Notes: generated from the letters alone by a model not told the origin. Shown: positions 55,355 through 64,000, counted from the stretch's first letter. The stretch: DNA of 64,000 nucleotides from Bacteroidota bacterium (GCA_016866235.1 VGMW01000001.1:248001-312000); one strand, 5' to 3'. A program made the numbers and translations.

Positions 55355-56566
55355 TTATAATTTCTCAATCGCCTTCAGCGTATTAGCAATTTCCTCTTCG
55401 GTGTTGTACGCCGATAGCCCAAGACGCGTTACGCCACCGCCTTCCAGAAGGCCGAGCACTTCGATTGCACGTTGAGCGTAGAAGTGTCCATCCCATGCAC
55501 AGATGTTTTCAGTGGCAAGTTTTTTGCAAACCTCCTCTGCGGTTAAGCGATTGTGAACAAAGGAGACAGTAGGTGCTCGAAGTCCTGAATTGAAATCAGT
55601 TCCTATGACTTTTACACCGGGTGTTGAAGAGAGCCCTGAATAAAGTTTTTCAGCAAGTTTTCTCTCATGAGTTCCGATATGACCATAAGCATTTATTAGG
55701 CGGCTGCGTTCATTTTCTCCTTCACCAAAGCTCCATAAGAATTGAGCCGCAGCATCAACTCCGGCGAGTGCGGCATGGTTTAGCGTTCCGGTCTCAATTT
55801 TATCCGGTGCGGTTTGGCCAGCCGTACGGAGGTGGTCGGTTGGGATGTTGTCCAAAAGACCGGGTCTGCTGTAGAGAATGCCGACATGTGGGCCATAAAA
55901 TTTATAGGCTGAACAAAGCAGAAAATCACATCCAATTTTACAGACGTCAATTGAAAAATGTGGAGCATAATGCACTGCATCCAACAACAACCAGGTCCCT
56001 GTTTTGTAGGTTAGTTTTCGTGCTGTTTCTATGTCGTTCACTGTTCCAATGGCATTGGAAGCCATGCCCATCGCCAACAATCTGGTCCTTTCACTGAGCT
56101 TGCGTTCCATATCCTCATAGTCAAGCCGACCATCTGGTTTTAACCGGACTTCCTTGATGATGATCCCTCGTTCACGCAAAGAAAGCCATGGACCACGATT
56201 GCCTTCGTGATCCAGCTGAGTGATAAGAATTTCGTCTCCTGGTTGGAAAATTCGACCCATTCCTCTGGCCAGCGCGAAATTCAGCGTAGTCATATTTTGG
56301 CCGACTGAAATGGTATTGGGGTGCTCAGCTCCTAAAAATACCGACATGGATTTGCGCATGCTTTCGATGGTCTCGTCCGTTTCGCGGGTCGTTATAAACA
56401 CGCCATGGGTGTTGGAATTCGATTGGTGGTAATAATGTGTTATAGCGTCCGTTACCTGAGAAGGGACCTGCGTGCCTCCCGGTCCATCCAGGAAGGTGAG
56501 TGGCTTATTTTGGTATACTCTTTTCAGAGATGGAAAATGTTTTCTGAATTCCTGTACTGAATACAT
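55355..56566 (-). CDS. Cysteine desulfurase-like aminotransferase V protein (TIGR01976/VC1184 type), catalytic Cys replaced
   Basis: The 403-residue protein has family features FLDGPGGTQVPSQV, SNSNTHGVF, ISVGQNMTTLNFALA, LLLDAVHYAPHFSID and the PLP Lys in CSAYKFYGPHVG. SufS/CsdA enzymes carry a catalytic Cys in the segment GHHCAQ. Here the same place reads GHFYAQ (after NICAWD), so Cys is Tyr. It is therefore unlikely to be a true cysteine desulfurase; the VC1184 subgroup has unknown function. The reaction may be another PLP-dependent lyase or transaminase. No frameshift is seen. Confidence 0.9.
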   Translation of the reverse strand: MYSVQEFRKHFPSLKRVYQNKPLTFLDGPGGTQVPSQVTDAITHYYHQSNSNTHGVFITTRETDETIESMRKSMSVFLGAEHPNTISVGQNMTTLNFALARGMGRIFQPGDEILITQLDHEGNRGPWLSLRERGIIIKEVRLKPDGRLDYEDMERKLSERTRLLAMGMASNAIGTVNDIETARKLTYKTGTWLLLDAVHYAPHFSIDVCKIGCDFLLCSAYKFYGPHVGILYSRPGLLDNIPTDHLRTAGQTAPDKIETGTLNHAALAGVDAAAQFLWSFGEGENERSRLINAYGHIGTHERKLAEKLYSGLSSTPGVKVIGTDFNSGLRAPTVSFVHNRLTAEEVCKKLATENICAWDGHFYAQRAIEVLGLLEGGGVTRLGLSAYNTEEEIANTLKAIEKL

Positions 56567-56667
56567 TTTTTTAGGGTTAACGGTTCAATATCGCTTATTC
56601 CGCCTGAATCTGAAATCAACCGGAATAAATTCCGGACGTACATTGTACCTTAGGTGTCATTAAGTCA

Positions 56668-58962
56668 ATGACTGAAAGACGCTCTTCTATTTTATATTCT
56701 TTTCCGGTTCAGCTGTTGTTGACCCATTTCAAACGGAATCAACTAATGATTCTGGGTTGGTTGGTTTTACTGGCTATGGTCACCGGTAATTTTGGGAAAT
56801 ACTTAGGAATACCCTACCTGTTTCTGGATCCTGAATACATGGACCGGGTAAACTTCACCAGTTTTTTCATCATGGGTCTGACCACAGCTGGTTATGCTGC
56901 TGCCTTCAACATCACCAGTTACATAACGGAGGGCCACAGATTTTCGTTCATCGGTGCCTTGCCCAGACCATTCACCAAGTTCGCGCTGAACAACAGCATT
57001 TTACCGATGGTTTTCATATCGGTATATATTTTTCAAATGGTTGCTTTTCAAGTCAGCAATGCCAACATCGGGATTTTAGATTTAGCGGTAAACATCAGCG
57101 GATTTCTTTTCGGTCTGCTTTCCCTCACTGCACTACTTTACACGTACTTCTTTTTCACCCAAAAAGATATTTTCAGGTATGTGGTATGTCGACTGGACGC
57201 ACGATTGAAAAAAACCGTCCCGATCACCAAGGCCAGCGCTTTAAGAAAGTTGGACATTGCCCGCAAAAAACAGGAACGTGTCGATAACTACCTCGACTAT
57301 GATTTCAGCATCAAAAAAGTTGGGACAGAAAAAGAGTTTTACGATAAGCAATTGATTGTACAGGTTTTCGATCAAAACCATTTCAATCTGGTGGTGATTG
57401 AACTTACTTTGTTTTTATTCATTTTACTGCTTGGAATTTTTAAGGACGTCCCCGCCTTTCAGATTCCTGCTGCAGCAACTTTCATGATTTTTTTAACCGT
57501 CTTTGTAATGATTGCCGGGGCGTTTGGTTATTGGTTTGGGGGTTGGTCGGGAACCGCTGCGCTCATTCTTTTTTTGGTGATGAATTATTTGATCGGCATC
57601 GAGTTTTTTTCGAGGCGGTTTGAGGCTTTTGGTTTGAGCAATAAAGATGTCCCGGTAAAATACTCCAGGCAGAATCTGGTTCTTTGGTCCGATTCTGTCG
57701 CTATTAAAGACGATAAAAGTTTAACCCTTCAACAATTAAATAATTGGAGGGCTAAGTTTAAGGAGCCACCAACCATGGTTTTACTCTGTACCAGTGGCGG
57801 AGGTAAGCGATCTACATTATGGAGTTTTGCAGCCTTGCAGGAAGCTGACCGCCAAACGAATGGTCAACTTATTAATCATAGTGTCCTGATAACGGGTGCC
57901 TCCGGCGGCCTGATTGGTGCTAGCTATTATCGGGAACTCTGGTACCGTAAAAATGAAGGCCAGCCAGTTGATCCGTATGCCGGTTCCTATCTTCAGGATA
58001 TCTCATCTGATAACCTGAATCCGCTGATTTTTAGCCTGCTTGCAAACGATATATTTTCTGGAAGCAGAACATTTAAGTACGGCGGTTTCTCATACCGAAA
58101 AGACCGCGCCTTTACATTCGAACAGCAACTCAATAAAATTACTGGAGACCTGATGGATAAGCCTTTGGGCGAATACCGTGCTCCGGAGCTTTCCGGTAAA
58201 ATTCCAATGATCGTACTGGCGCCTACCATCGTAAACGATGGTAGAAAACTCTACATCGCCTCCAGACCAGTTTCATTTTTTCCAGGCAGTAGTTCAGTTT
58301 TCGAATCGTATGATGGAAATAAAATTGCTGGGGTCGACTTTCATAGGATGTTTGAAGGGCGTCAGCCGGATAGTCTCAGATTTCTTTCAGCCCTGAGGAT
58401 GAGTGCCACCTTTCCTTACATTACCCCCAATACAACGTTGCCCTCCGATCCACCCTTATTAATAATGGACGCTGGTATTTCAGATAATTTTGGGGTTTCT
58501 GATGCCGTTCGGTTCTTATTTGTCTTCAGGGATTGGATCCAGCAAAACACATCCGGTGCATTGGTCCTCTCCATTCGTGACTCTCCTAAAATCCGCGAGA
58601 CCAAAAAATTAAGCGGTCAGTCGATTGTGGATCAGATTACTCAGCCGATCAGCAGTGTCTACAACAACTTTGAAAATTTCCAGGACATCAATAGTGATTT
58701 CTTAATGACTCAATCACCAACCTGGCTTAAGGTGCCGGTGTATCGTGTTGATCTCGAATATGAGGCCTCGGATTATGTTTCAATCCTGGGCAAAATGGAC
58801 AGCATCCGTCAAAACAGCGCGAGGGCCTCATTAAGTTGGCGATTAACCAACCGCGAAAAGCGTGGCATCATTGCCAACCTCAAGTCTGCAAAAAACCAGA
58901 AGGCATTGGAAAAAATCCGGACGCTGGTAGGATCCGGATCAATATCCATCGAAAAAAAGTAA
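56668..58962 (+). CDS. Patatin-like phospholipase with N-terminal membrane domain
   Basis: The 764-residue protein has about seven hydrophobic segments in residues 25-320 (for example MILGWLVLLAMVTGNFG and LVVIELTLFLFILLLGIF). The C-terminal part is a patatin domain. The oxyanion loop is CTSGGGKRSTLWSF, the nucleophile Ser is in TGASGGLIGA (GxSGG), and the dyad Asp is in IMDAGISDNFG (usually DGG/DGA). It probably hydrolyses lipids at the inner membrane. A long linker (FEAFGLSNKDVPVKYSRQNL) joins the domains. The combination is uncommon but found in Bacteroidota. Complete and intact. Confidence 0.88.
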   Translation: MTERRSSILYSFPVQLLLTHFKRNQLMILGWLVLLAMVTGNFGKYLGIPYLFLDPEYMDRVNFTSFFIMGLTTAGYAAAFNITSYITEGHRFSFIGALPRPFTKFALNNSILPMVFISVYIFQMVAFQVSNANIGILDLAVNISGFLFGLLSLTALLYTYFFFTQKDIFRYVVCRLDARLKKTVPITKASALRKLDIARKKQERVDNYLDYDFSIKKVGTEKEFYDKQLIVQVFDQNHFNLVVIELTLFLFILLLGIFKDVPAFQIPAAATFMIFLTVFVMIAGAFGYWFGGWSGTAALILFLVMNYLIGIEFFSRRFEAFGLSNKDVPVKYSRQNLVLWSDSVAIKDDKSLTLQQLNNWRAKFKEPPTMVLLCTSGGGKRSTLWSFAALQEADRQTNGQLINHSVLITGASGGLIGASYYRELWYRKNEGQPVDPYAGSYLQDISSDNLNPLIFSLLANDIFSGSRTFKYGGFSYRKDRAFTFEQQLNKITGDLMDKPLGEYRAPELSGKIPMIVLAPTIVNDGRKLYIASRPVSFFPGSSSVFESYDGNKIAGVDFHRMFEGRQPDSLRFLSALRMSATFPYITPNTTLPSDPPLLIMDAGISDNFGVSDAVRFLFVFRDWIQQNTSGALVLSIRDSPKIRETKKLSGQSIVDQITQPISSVYNNFENFQDINSDFLMTQSPTWLKVPVYRVDLEYEASDYVSILGKMDSIRQNSARASLSWRLTNREKRGIIANLKSAKNQKALEKIRTLVGSGSISIEKK

Positions 58963-58970
58963 GGGATTTG

Positions 58971-59041
58971 AGGTGCTGAGCGGATTCGAACCGCTGTAGG
59001 AGCTTTTGCAGAGCTCAGCCTAGCCACTCGGCCACAGCACC
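58971..59041 (-). tRNA. tRNA-Cys (anticodon GCA)
   Basis: On the minus strand 71 bases fold into a cloverleaf: acceptor GGTGCTG with CAGCACC, anticodon stem GAGCT/AGCTC with loop CTGCAAA (anticodon GCA), T-arm AGCGG-TTCGAAT-CCGCT, and discriminator T (U), the identity base for tRNA-Cys. CCA is not encoded. It lies just downstream of rpsA and its terminator, on the same strand. Confidence 0.96.
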
Positions 59042-59045
59042 AAAA

Positions 59046-59069
59046 GACATCCCGCCAAAACGGGATGTC
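59046..59069 (-). terminator. Rho-independent terminator of rpsA
   Basis: A perfect 9-bp stem GACATCCCG/CGGGATGTC with a 6-base loop. Read on the minus strand it follows the rpsA stop by about 10 bases and is followed by TTTT, directly before tRNA-Cys. Confidence 0.8.
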
Positions 59070-59079
59070 CGATCTAAAA

Positions 59080-61101
59080 TTACTCAGCCTTTGGTTCTTC
59101 AGGCTTAGAGGCCTGGGCTGACATTTTCTCTTTCAAGGCAGTAAGTGCTTCAAGATCCCCCAGGGTTGATTTCTCAGACTCCTGATTGATCTTCTCAATG
59201 GTCTTTCCTTTAGGTGCTGCCGCCTTTTTCTTAGGCGCTGCAGGTTTCTCCTCTTCGGTAGACCAGGTAGCCTTGAGGCTTAAAAGAATCTTTCTGTCCT
59301 CTTTAGAGAACTCAAGAACCTTGTACTCGGAGGCTTCACCAACTTCTGGTTTGGTGTTGTCCTCACGAACAAGATTCTTTGAAGAACAGAAGCCTTCAAG
59401 GCCATAGGGCAATTCAAGAACTGCACCTTTGTCATTCTTACCGGTGATTGTACAACGGTGTACAGAACCCACGGTGAAGATATTTTCAAAGGTATCCCAA
59501 GGGTTTTCTTCCAGGTGCTTGTGGCTCAGTGCCAATCTTCTGTTGGCTGCATCGAGCTCAAGAACCTTTACCTCAAGTTTTTCACCCACTTTGGTGAACT
59601 CCGAAGGGTGCTTAACCTTTCTGGTCCAGCTGAGGTCTGAAACGTGCACAAGTCCATCGATACCTTCTTCCAATTCAAGGAAGAGTCCGAAGTTGGTCAG
59701 GTTGCGAACCAAACCGGTGTGAACAGATCCAGTTCCATACTTAGAAATGATGTCCTGACGTGTCCATGGATCTTCAGTCAATTGCTTGATGCCAAGTGAC
59801 ATCTTGCGTTCGTTGCGGTCGATGGTGAGTACCATGGCTTCGATTTCGTCGCCAACTTTAATGAAGTCCTGTGGATTGCGAAGATGCTGTGACCAGCTCA
59901 TTTCGCTTACGTGGATAAGGCCTTCTACGCCCGGCATGATTTCCAGGAATGCTCCGTAATCGGCAACATTGGCAATTTTGCCTTTAACCTTAGAACCAAC
60001 CTTGATGTCTTCGGCAAGGCCAGCCCATGGATGAGGCGTAAGCTGCTTCATGCCAAGTGAAATCCGTTTTTTGTCCTCGTCGAAATCAAGTACAACCACC
60101 TTAATGGTTTGGTCGAGTTTAAGCAGCTCTTCCGGATGGTTGGTGCGTCCCCAGGAGATATCGGTAATGTGCAACAAGCCGTCTACACCACCCAGGTCGA
60201 TGAACACACCAAAGTTGGTCATGTTCTTGATAACGCCTTCCAACACCTGACCTTTTTCGAGGTTGGTGAGGATAGCCGCCTTTTGTTGTTCGATGTCCTT
60301 CTCGATGAGAACCTTGTGCGACACCACGACGTTGTCGTTGGTGTAATTGATTTTCACCACCTTGACTTCAATGTTCTTATTAACATAGATGTCGAAATCA
60401 CGAATAGGCTTTACATCAATCTGTGAGCCAGGCAGGAACGCCTCAATGCCAAATACATCGACGATCAATCCACCCTTGGTTCTACGCTTGACAAATCCTT
60501 CTATTACTTCATCTTTATCCAGTGCTTTCTGAACATACTCCCAGCCTTTAACAAGCTTAGCCTTTCTGCGGCTGAGCACCAGCTGCCCCATAGCGTTTTC
60601 ACGCTCCTCAATGAAAAGATCGACTTCATCACCAATCTTCAGGGCGGGTTGATCTTTAAATTCAGCCAATGGAACCAAGCCATCTGATTTGAAACCGATG
60701 TTCAAAATCACATCGCGTTCGTTGATGCCAACCACTACTCCTTTTACAACTTCAGCATTGGCTACCGTTGCAACGGTTCCGGAATAAAGCTTCGTAAGCT
60801 TATCCCTCTCCTGTGCGTTGTAACCTTCGCCGAATCCTTTTTTATCGAATGATTCCCAATCAAAATTTTCCGGAGAAACAAAAGCAGGCACAGGTGCCTT
60901 TTTTCCTACTGTGGTCAGAACCACAGGTACAATACCATCTTCCTCCTCAGCCTTTTTTTGCTGTTTGAAACGGGCTAGTTCATCCTGCTCCAACTCTGCC
61001 TCTGCTGATTTAACATCAAGGGGAGCCGGCTCTTCTTCCTTCGCCAGTTTCTTGTTGAGGGCTTCCTTAGCTGCCTCTTCTGATTTTGAAATTTTTGCCA
61101 T
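59080..61101 (-). CDS. rpsA: 30S ribosomal protein S1
   Basis: The 673-residue protein has an acidic/basic N-terminal extension (about 1-110) and then six S1 OB-fold repeats, each with the pattern V-G-x-V-x-G-x-V and a V-S-x-L-S-W segment (for example GVDGLLHITDISWGRTNHPEE, GVEGLIHVSEMSWSQHLRNP, GIDGLVHVSDLSWTRKVKHP). The C-terminus is rich in Ala, Lys and Pro. S1 binds mRNA on the 30S subunit and unfolds it for initiation. Bacteroidota S1 is known to be long. Its leader carries a hairpin (61129-61149). The gene is complete. Confidence 0.97.
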   Translation of the reverse strand: MAKISKSEEAAKEALNKKLAKEEEPAPLDVKSAEAELEQDELARFKQQKKAEEEDGIVPVVLTTVGKKAPVPAFVSPENFDWESFDKKGFGEGYNAQERDKLTKLYSGTVATVANAEVVKGVVVGINERDVILNIGFKSDGLVPLAEFKDQPALKIGDEVDLFIEERENAMGQLVLSRRKAKLVKGWEYVQKALDKDEVIEGFVKRRTKGGLIVDVFGIEAFLPGSQIDVKPIRDFDIYVNKNIEVKVVKINYTNDNVVVSHKVLIEKDIEQQKAAILTNLEKGQVLEGVIKNMTNFGVFIDLGGVDGLLHITDISWGRTNHPEELLKLDQTIKVVVLDFDEDKKRISLGMKQLTPHPWAGLAEDIKVGSKVKGKIANVADYGAFLEIMPGVEGLIHVSEMSWSQHLRNPQDFIKVGDEIEAMVLTIDRNERKMSLGIKQLTEDPWTRQDIISKYGTGSVHTGLVRNLTNFGLFLELEEGIDGLVHVSDLSWTRKVKHPSEFTKVGEKLEVKVLELDAANRRLALSHKHLEENPWDTFENIFTVGSVHRCTITGKNDKGAVLELPYGLEGFCSSKNLVREDNTKPEVGEASEYKVLEFSKEDRKILLSLKATWSTEEEKPAAPKKKAAAPKGKTIEKINQESEKSTLGDLEALTALKEKMSAQASKPEEPKAE

Positions 61102-61128
61102 AAACGAAAAACGCCCTGCATTACATGT

Positions 61129-61149
61129 TTTCGGTCGGGCTTACCGAAA
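61129..61149 (-). promoter_or_regulatory. Hairpin in the rpsA leader
   Basis: TTTCGGT at 61129-61135 pairs with ACCGAAA at 61143-61149 over a 7-base loop, 27 bases upstream of the rpsA start. S1 genes in other bacteria are autoregulated through leader structures, so a role in S1 feedback is possible. On the plus strand it would be followed by a T-run. No experimental support is visible. Confidence 0.35.
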
Positions 61150-61188
61150 CACTTTTTTGGTTAAACAAGCCATTTTCACAATGAAAAT

Positions 61189-61211
61189 AGCCCTCCCATT
61201 TTGGAAGGGCT
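61189..61211 (-). terminator. Terminator of the E2 gene
   Basis: On the minus strand AGCCCTTCC and the matching GGGAGGGCT form a stem with one mismatch and a short loop, followed by ATTTTC. It sits 53 bases past the stop of the dihydrolipoamide acyltransferase gene and before the rpsA leader. Confidence 0.7.
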
Positions 61212-61263
61212 GCAAATGTAAGAGAAACAAGGGTTTTTTCCGAATGCAGGAATCCTGCTTAAA

Positions 61264-62562
61264 TCAGGCTAAAGCAGGCGTTTCAAACTTCTCCAGGTAA
61301 TCAGCAACGCGCCTGACGAAACTTCCGCCCAATGCCCCATCGATCACCCTATGATCATAAGAATGGGATAAGAACATTTTGTGCCGGATCGCAATTACAT
61401 CTCCATTAGGGGTTTCAAGCACCGCTGGCTTTTTTTGGATGGCGCCCAAAGCGAGGATGGCTGCTTGTGGCTGCATGATGATGGGCGTACCCATCACATT
61501 GCCAAAGGATCCGACATTTGAAACGGTATAAGTGCCATTGGTCAAATCATCCGGCTTCAACTTATTTTCCCTTGCTCTTCTCGCTAAGTCATTAATCGCA
61601 CGCGCCAGTTGTGTGAGGTCGAGCTTATTGGCCTGCCGAACTACGGGTACAATCAGGTTTCCGGTTGGAAGCGCAACAGCAACACCGATGTTTATTTCTT
61701 TCTTAACAACAATCCGGTCTCCATCGACCTGAATGTTAATCATTGGAAAATCCTGAATGGCTTTGGCCACCGCCTGAACAAAAACAGGGGTGAAGGTTAA
61801 GTTCTCGCCAAATTTTTTGAGGAAGTCTCCTTTTTTTTCCTCTCGCCAATGTACAATGGAAGTTACATCGGCTTCAACAAAAGAGGTAACATGTGGTGAA
61901 ACCCGTTTACTGTCCACCATGCGCTCGGCAATCATCCTGCGCATTCGATCCATCTGAAGAATTTCATCTTCTGGCCCAATTACTGCTGGAACCAGTGGTG
62001 CTGATAATGTTCCGCTGGGGGATGCAGGTCTTCTGAATTGTAAAAAACTTAAAAGATCCTTTTTGGTTACCCTGCCGCCTGCGCCAGTTCCTGAAATGGA
62101 TTCAAGTTCGATCCCGGAAAGTTTTTCTTTTTTGGCAATTGTCCTGACAAGTGGAGAATAGAAACGGTTGGTCATTCGCCGCGAAGCGATCAATTCCTGT
62201 TTTGGTTGCGTTGCTGTTGATATGGTTACGGGTGCCATAACCGGTACCACGGTCGGCGTGGAAATTTTTTCAACGGGTTTCGCCGGTGCAGATGGTTTTG
62301 AGGGTTGTTGTTGAACTGCAACAGTTGTTTCGATGATTGCGATGGCCTTACCCACCTGAACCACCTCACCTTCTCTGGCGAGTATTTTCTTAAGCGTACC
62401 TGGATAAAGGCTTGGCACCTCGGTGTCAACTTTATCGGTCGCCACTTCAAGAACAGATTCATCCTGGCCAATCGGGTCGCCCGGCTGCTTAAGCCACTTT
62501 AGGATGGTGGCCTCCATAATGCTTTCGCCCATTTTGGGCATGATCAATTCTACTTCAGCCAT
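61264..62562 (-). CDS. Dihydrolipoamide acyltransferase, E2 of a 2-oxoacid dehydrogenase complex
   Basis: The 432-residue protein has one lipoyl domain (residues 1-80, lipoyl Lys44 in VATDKVDTEV), a Pro/Ala/Thr-rich linker, the E3-binding domain (YSPLVRTIAKKEKLSG, then SGTGAGGRVTKKDLLSFL), and the catalytic domain ending with SYDHRVIDGALGG (His/Asp active site). It moves acyl groups to CoA in the pyruvate, 2-oxoglutarate or branched-chain complex; which one is not clear from motifs, although single-lipoyl form and length favour the branched-chain or 2-oxoglutarate type. No E1 or E3 genes are adjacent, so the complex is encoded dispersed. Confidence 0.93.
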   Translation of the reverse strand: MAEVELIMPKMGESIMEATILKWLKQPGDPIGQDESVLEVATDKVDTEVPSLYPGTLKKILAREGEVVQVGKAIAIIETTVAVQQQPSKPSAPAKPVEKISTPTVVPVMAPVTISTATQPKQELIASRRMTNRFYSPLVRTIAKKEKLSGIELESISGTGAGGRVTKKDLLSFLQFRRPASPSGTLSAPLVPAVIGPEDEILQMDRMRRMIAERMVDSKRVSPHVTSFVEADVTSIVHWREEKKGDFLKKFGENLTFTPVFVQAVAKAIQDFPMINIQVDGDRIVVKKEINIGVAVALPTGNLIVPVVRQANKLDLTQLARAINDLARRARENKLKPDDLTNGTYTVSNVGSFGNVMGTPIIMQPQAAILALGAIQKKPAVLETPNGDVIAIRHKMFLSHSYDHRVIDGALGGSFVRRVADYLEKFETPALA

Positions 62563-62740
62563 AAATCAAGGCCCAAAGTTATGACATTGCCGACCAATCT
62601 GCTTTAAATTTTGAGGCTCTATAACCAAACCAATAGTCCTTGAAAATTGAGGTTCTAGATGCCGTAAAATTCATTTCCTGGTAAACTCAAAAGCTGTTTC
62701 ACGATAATTATTCTCCATATCTTTAACGATCGTACTTATT

Positions 62741-63514
62741 ATGAAGATCAGTTTGAAAGGAAAGCAAACAATTATAACCGGAGGAGGAAGCGGGATTGGT
62801 TTGGCAATGGTCAAGTCCTTTGTTGATGCGGGGTCCTTTGTGCATGTATTGGATTTCCGTGCAGACGAGGCTACCACCAACCTTCTTAAAGCAGGCATTG
62901 ATGCCGTGTCGGTGAAGGTGCACAAATGTGATGTATCATCACAAGAAGATGTCTCAAAGGTGATCAATTCAATTCAAGGGAAAATTGAAATACTGATCAA
63001 CAATGCAGGAATTGCCCACATTGGAACAGCGGAATCAACCGAGGAAACTGACTTTGATCGACTGGTAAGTGTGAATATTAAAGGCGTGTACAATTGTTTG
63101 CATGCTGTAATTCCTAAAATGAAAATCGCCGGAGGAGGTGTTGTGTTGAACACGGCCTCCATAGCCGGTAGTTTAGGGATTTCGGATCGATTCGCGTATA
63201 GCATGACCAAGGGTGCGGTACTTGCCATGACGTTATCAGTGGCAAAAGATTTTCTCTCCTATGGCATCCGGTGCAACAGTATTTCTCCAGCCCGAATTCA
63301 CACTCCGTTTATTGACGGCTACTTAGAGAAAAATTATCCTGGCCGAGAAGAAGAGATGTTTGAAAAGCTTTCAAAAACACAACCGATTGGACGAATGGGT
63401 AAACCCGATGAGGTTGCAGCACTGGCGCTTTTTTTATGTTCAGATCAGGCCGGCTTCATTACCGGTACTGATTATCCGATCGACGGCGGCTTTGTAAAGC
63501 TTAATGGCGGTTAA
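62741..63514 (+). CDS. SDR-family oxidoreductase, sugar-acid dehydrogenase-like
   Basis: The 257-residue classical SDR has the NAD motif TGGGSGIGLAM, the NNAGIAH structural motif, catalytic Ser in NTASIAG and the Tyr/Lys pair YSMTK. The end has TGTDYPIDGGF, also typical. The next gene encodes a fumarylacetoacetate hydrolase-family protein. That pairing occurs in the oxidative L-fucose (and rhamnose) pathway, where an SDR oxidises 2-keto-3-deoxy-L-fuconate and a FAH-fold hydrolase cleaves the diketo product. The role is inferred from the pair; other 3-hydroxy-acid or alcohol substrates remain possible. Confidence 0.85.
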   Translation: MKISLKGKQTIITGGGSGIGLAMVKSFVDAGSFVHVLDFRADEATTNLLKAGIDAVSVKVHKCDVSSQEDVSKVINSIQGKIEILINNAGIAHIGTAESTEETDFDRLVSVNIKGVYNCLHAVIPKMKIAGGGVVLNTASIAGSLGISDRFAYSMTKGAVLAMTLSVAKDFLSYGIRCNSISPARIHTPFIDGYLEKNYPGREEEMFEKLSKTQPIGRMGKPDEVAALALFLCSDQAGFITGTDYPIDGGFVKLNGG

Positions 63515-63556
63515 GGTCTACTGCTTTTTTCACCTTTCTAATACATAAACAACTAT

Positions 63557-64000
63557 ATGAAACTGGTACGTTTTGGAAATCCTTCCAATGAAAAGCCTGG
63601 TGTCCTTGTGGATTCAGGGAAAATTCTGGACGTCAGTCCAATCATTTCTGATTACGACGAAAAGTTTTTTGGAGGAGAAGGCATTTCAAGGTTAAAAAAT
63701 GAATTGGTAAAAGGTAATTTGTCTTTTGTGTCGGATGGTCAACGGCTGGGAGCGCCCATTGCCCGTCCGTCGAAAATTATATGTGTCGGCTTAAATTATT
63801 TGAAGCATGCCCGAGAGAGTAATATGGCTGTGCCTACTGAGCCAATTATTTTCTTCAAAGCCACGAGTTCAATTGTTGGTCCGGATGATGAAATCATCAT
63901 TCCAAAAGGCAGCGCCAAAACCGATTGGGAAGTTGAACTGGCTGTGGTGATAGGAAAAAAAGCATCATACGTTTCTGAAGAAGATGCTCTGAATCATGTT
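63557..64000 (+). CDS. Fumarylacetoacetate hydrolase family protein, N-terminal part (cut by window edge)
   Basis: The frame opens at ATG 63557 and runs off the window after 148 codons. It begins MKLVRFGNPSNEKPGVLVD, then KIICVGLNYLKHARESN and PIIFFKATSSIVGPDDEIIIP and TDWEVELAVVIGK with the metal-binding Glu pair. This is the FAH fold of 2,4-diketo-3-deoxy-fuconate hydrolase or ureidoglycolate lyase-like enzymes. It lies 42 bases after the SDR gene and likely forms one catabolic operon with it. The C-terminus is not visible. Confidence 0.9.
   Translation, partial: MKLVRFGNPSNEKPGVLVDSGKILDVSPIISDYDEKFFGGEGISRLKNELVKGNLSFVSDGQRLGAPIARPSKIICVGLNYLKHARESNMAVPTEPIIFFKATSSIVGPDDEIIIPKGSAKTDWEVELAVVIGKKASYVSEEDALNHV

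Overview
The window is a piece of a chromosome from a member of the Bacteroidota, most likely a Cytophagales-type bacterium. The support is protein-level: an S1 protein with an extended N-terminus, Wzi-like capsule proteins, CHAT-TPR, FIST and TIGR01976-type proteins, many starts without a Shine-Dalgarno sequence, and frequent TTG/GTG starts. No rRNA is present, and the species cannot be named from the sequence alone.

Region 1 (1-30740) is a surface-polysaccharide (O-antigen, capsule or exopolysaccharide) locus, almost entirely on the + strand and visibly AT-rich. It opens with the 3' end of a UDP-GlcNAc 2-epimerase gene. Next comes an IS30-family element whose transposase is split by a perfect 16-bp tandem duplication. 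Then follow an asparagine synthetase-like gene, a glycosyltransferase and a sugar-amidation trio (HisH-like glutaminase, HisF-like WbuZ, WbuX amidotransferase). The rest holds four SDR-type sugar-nucleotide enzymes, a WbpM-class dehydratase among them, seven glycosyltransferases in all, three O-antigen polymerase/ligase-like membrane proteins, a Wzx flippase, a methyltransferase and two tandem Wzi-like outer-membrane proteins. It also has a Wzz-like protein without a kinase domain and two different initiating phosphoglycosyl transferases (WbaP/PglC-like and WecA/TagO-like). Together these can activate and modify sugars, build a repeat unit on undecaprenyl phosphate, flip it, polymerise it and anchor it at the surface. 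No Wza or Wzc gene lies inside the window.

Region 2 (30741-31854) is the oddest part. A 335-bp unit is tandemly repeated about 2.5 times. Each unit carries a mini GIY-YIG endonuclease ORF whose stop codon lies inside a tRNA-Arg(CCT) sequence. The two upstream tRNA copies carry a perfect 24-bp palindrome in the T-loop and have lost the 3' acceptor strand. Only the last tRNA is intact. Only the middle endonuclease copy keeps both a start codon and the full domain.

Region 3 (31855-64000) is ordinary chromosome of higher GC. It holds a coupled FIST/histidine-kinase pair, yicC, an RsmB-like rRNA methyltransferase, a hydroxypyruvate isomerase-like protein, a CHAT-TPR protein, a TPM/zinc-ribbon membrane protein and a Rieske protein. 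Further on are uvrB, a lone glycosyltransferase, nth, pgk, recQ, comEC, an HD hydrolase, a TPR protein, two PLP enzymes and a membrane patatin. The window ends with tRNA-Cys, rpsA, a 2-oxoacid dehydrogenase E2, and an SDR plus FAH-family hydrolase that resemble an oxidative fucose-type sugar-acid pathway. The last gene runs off the edge.
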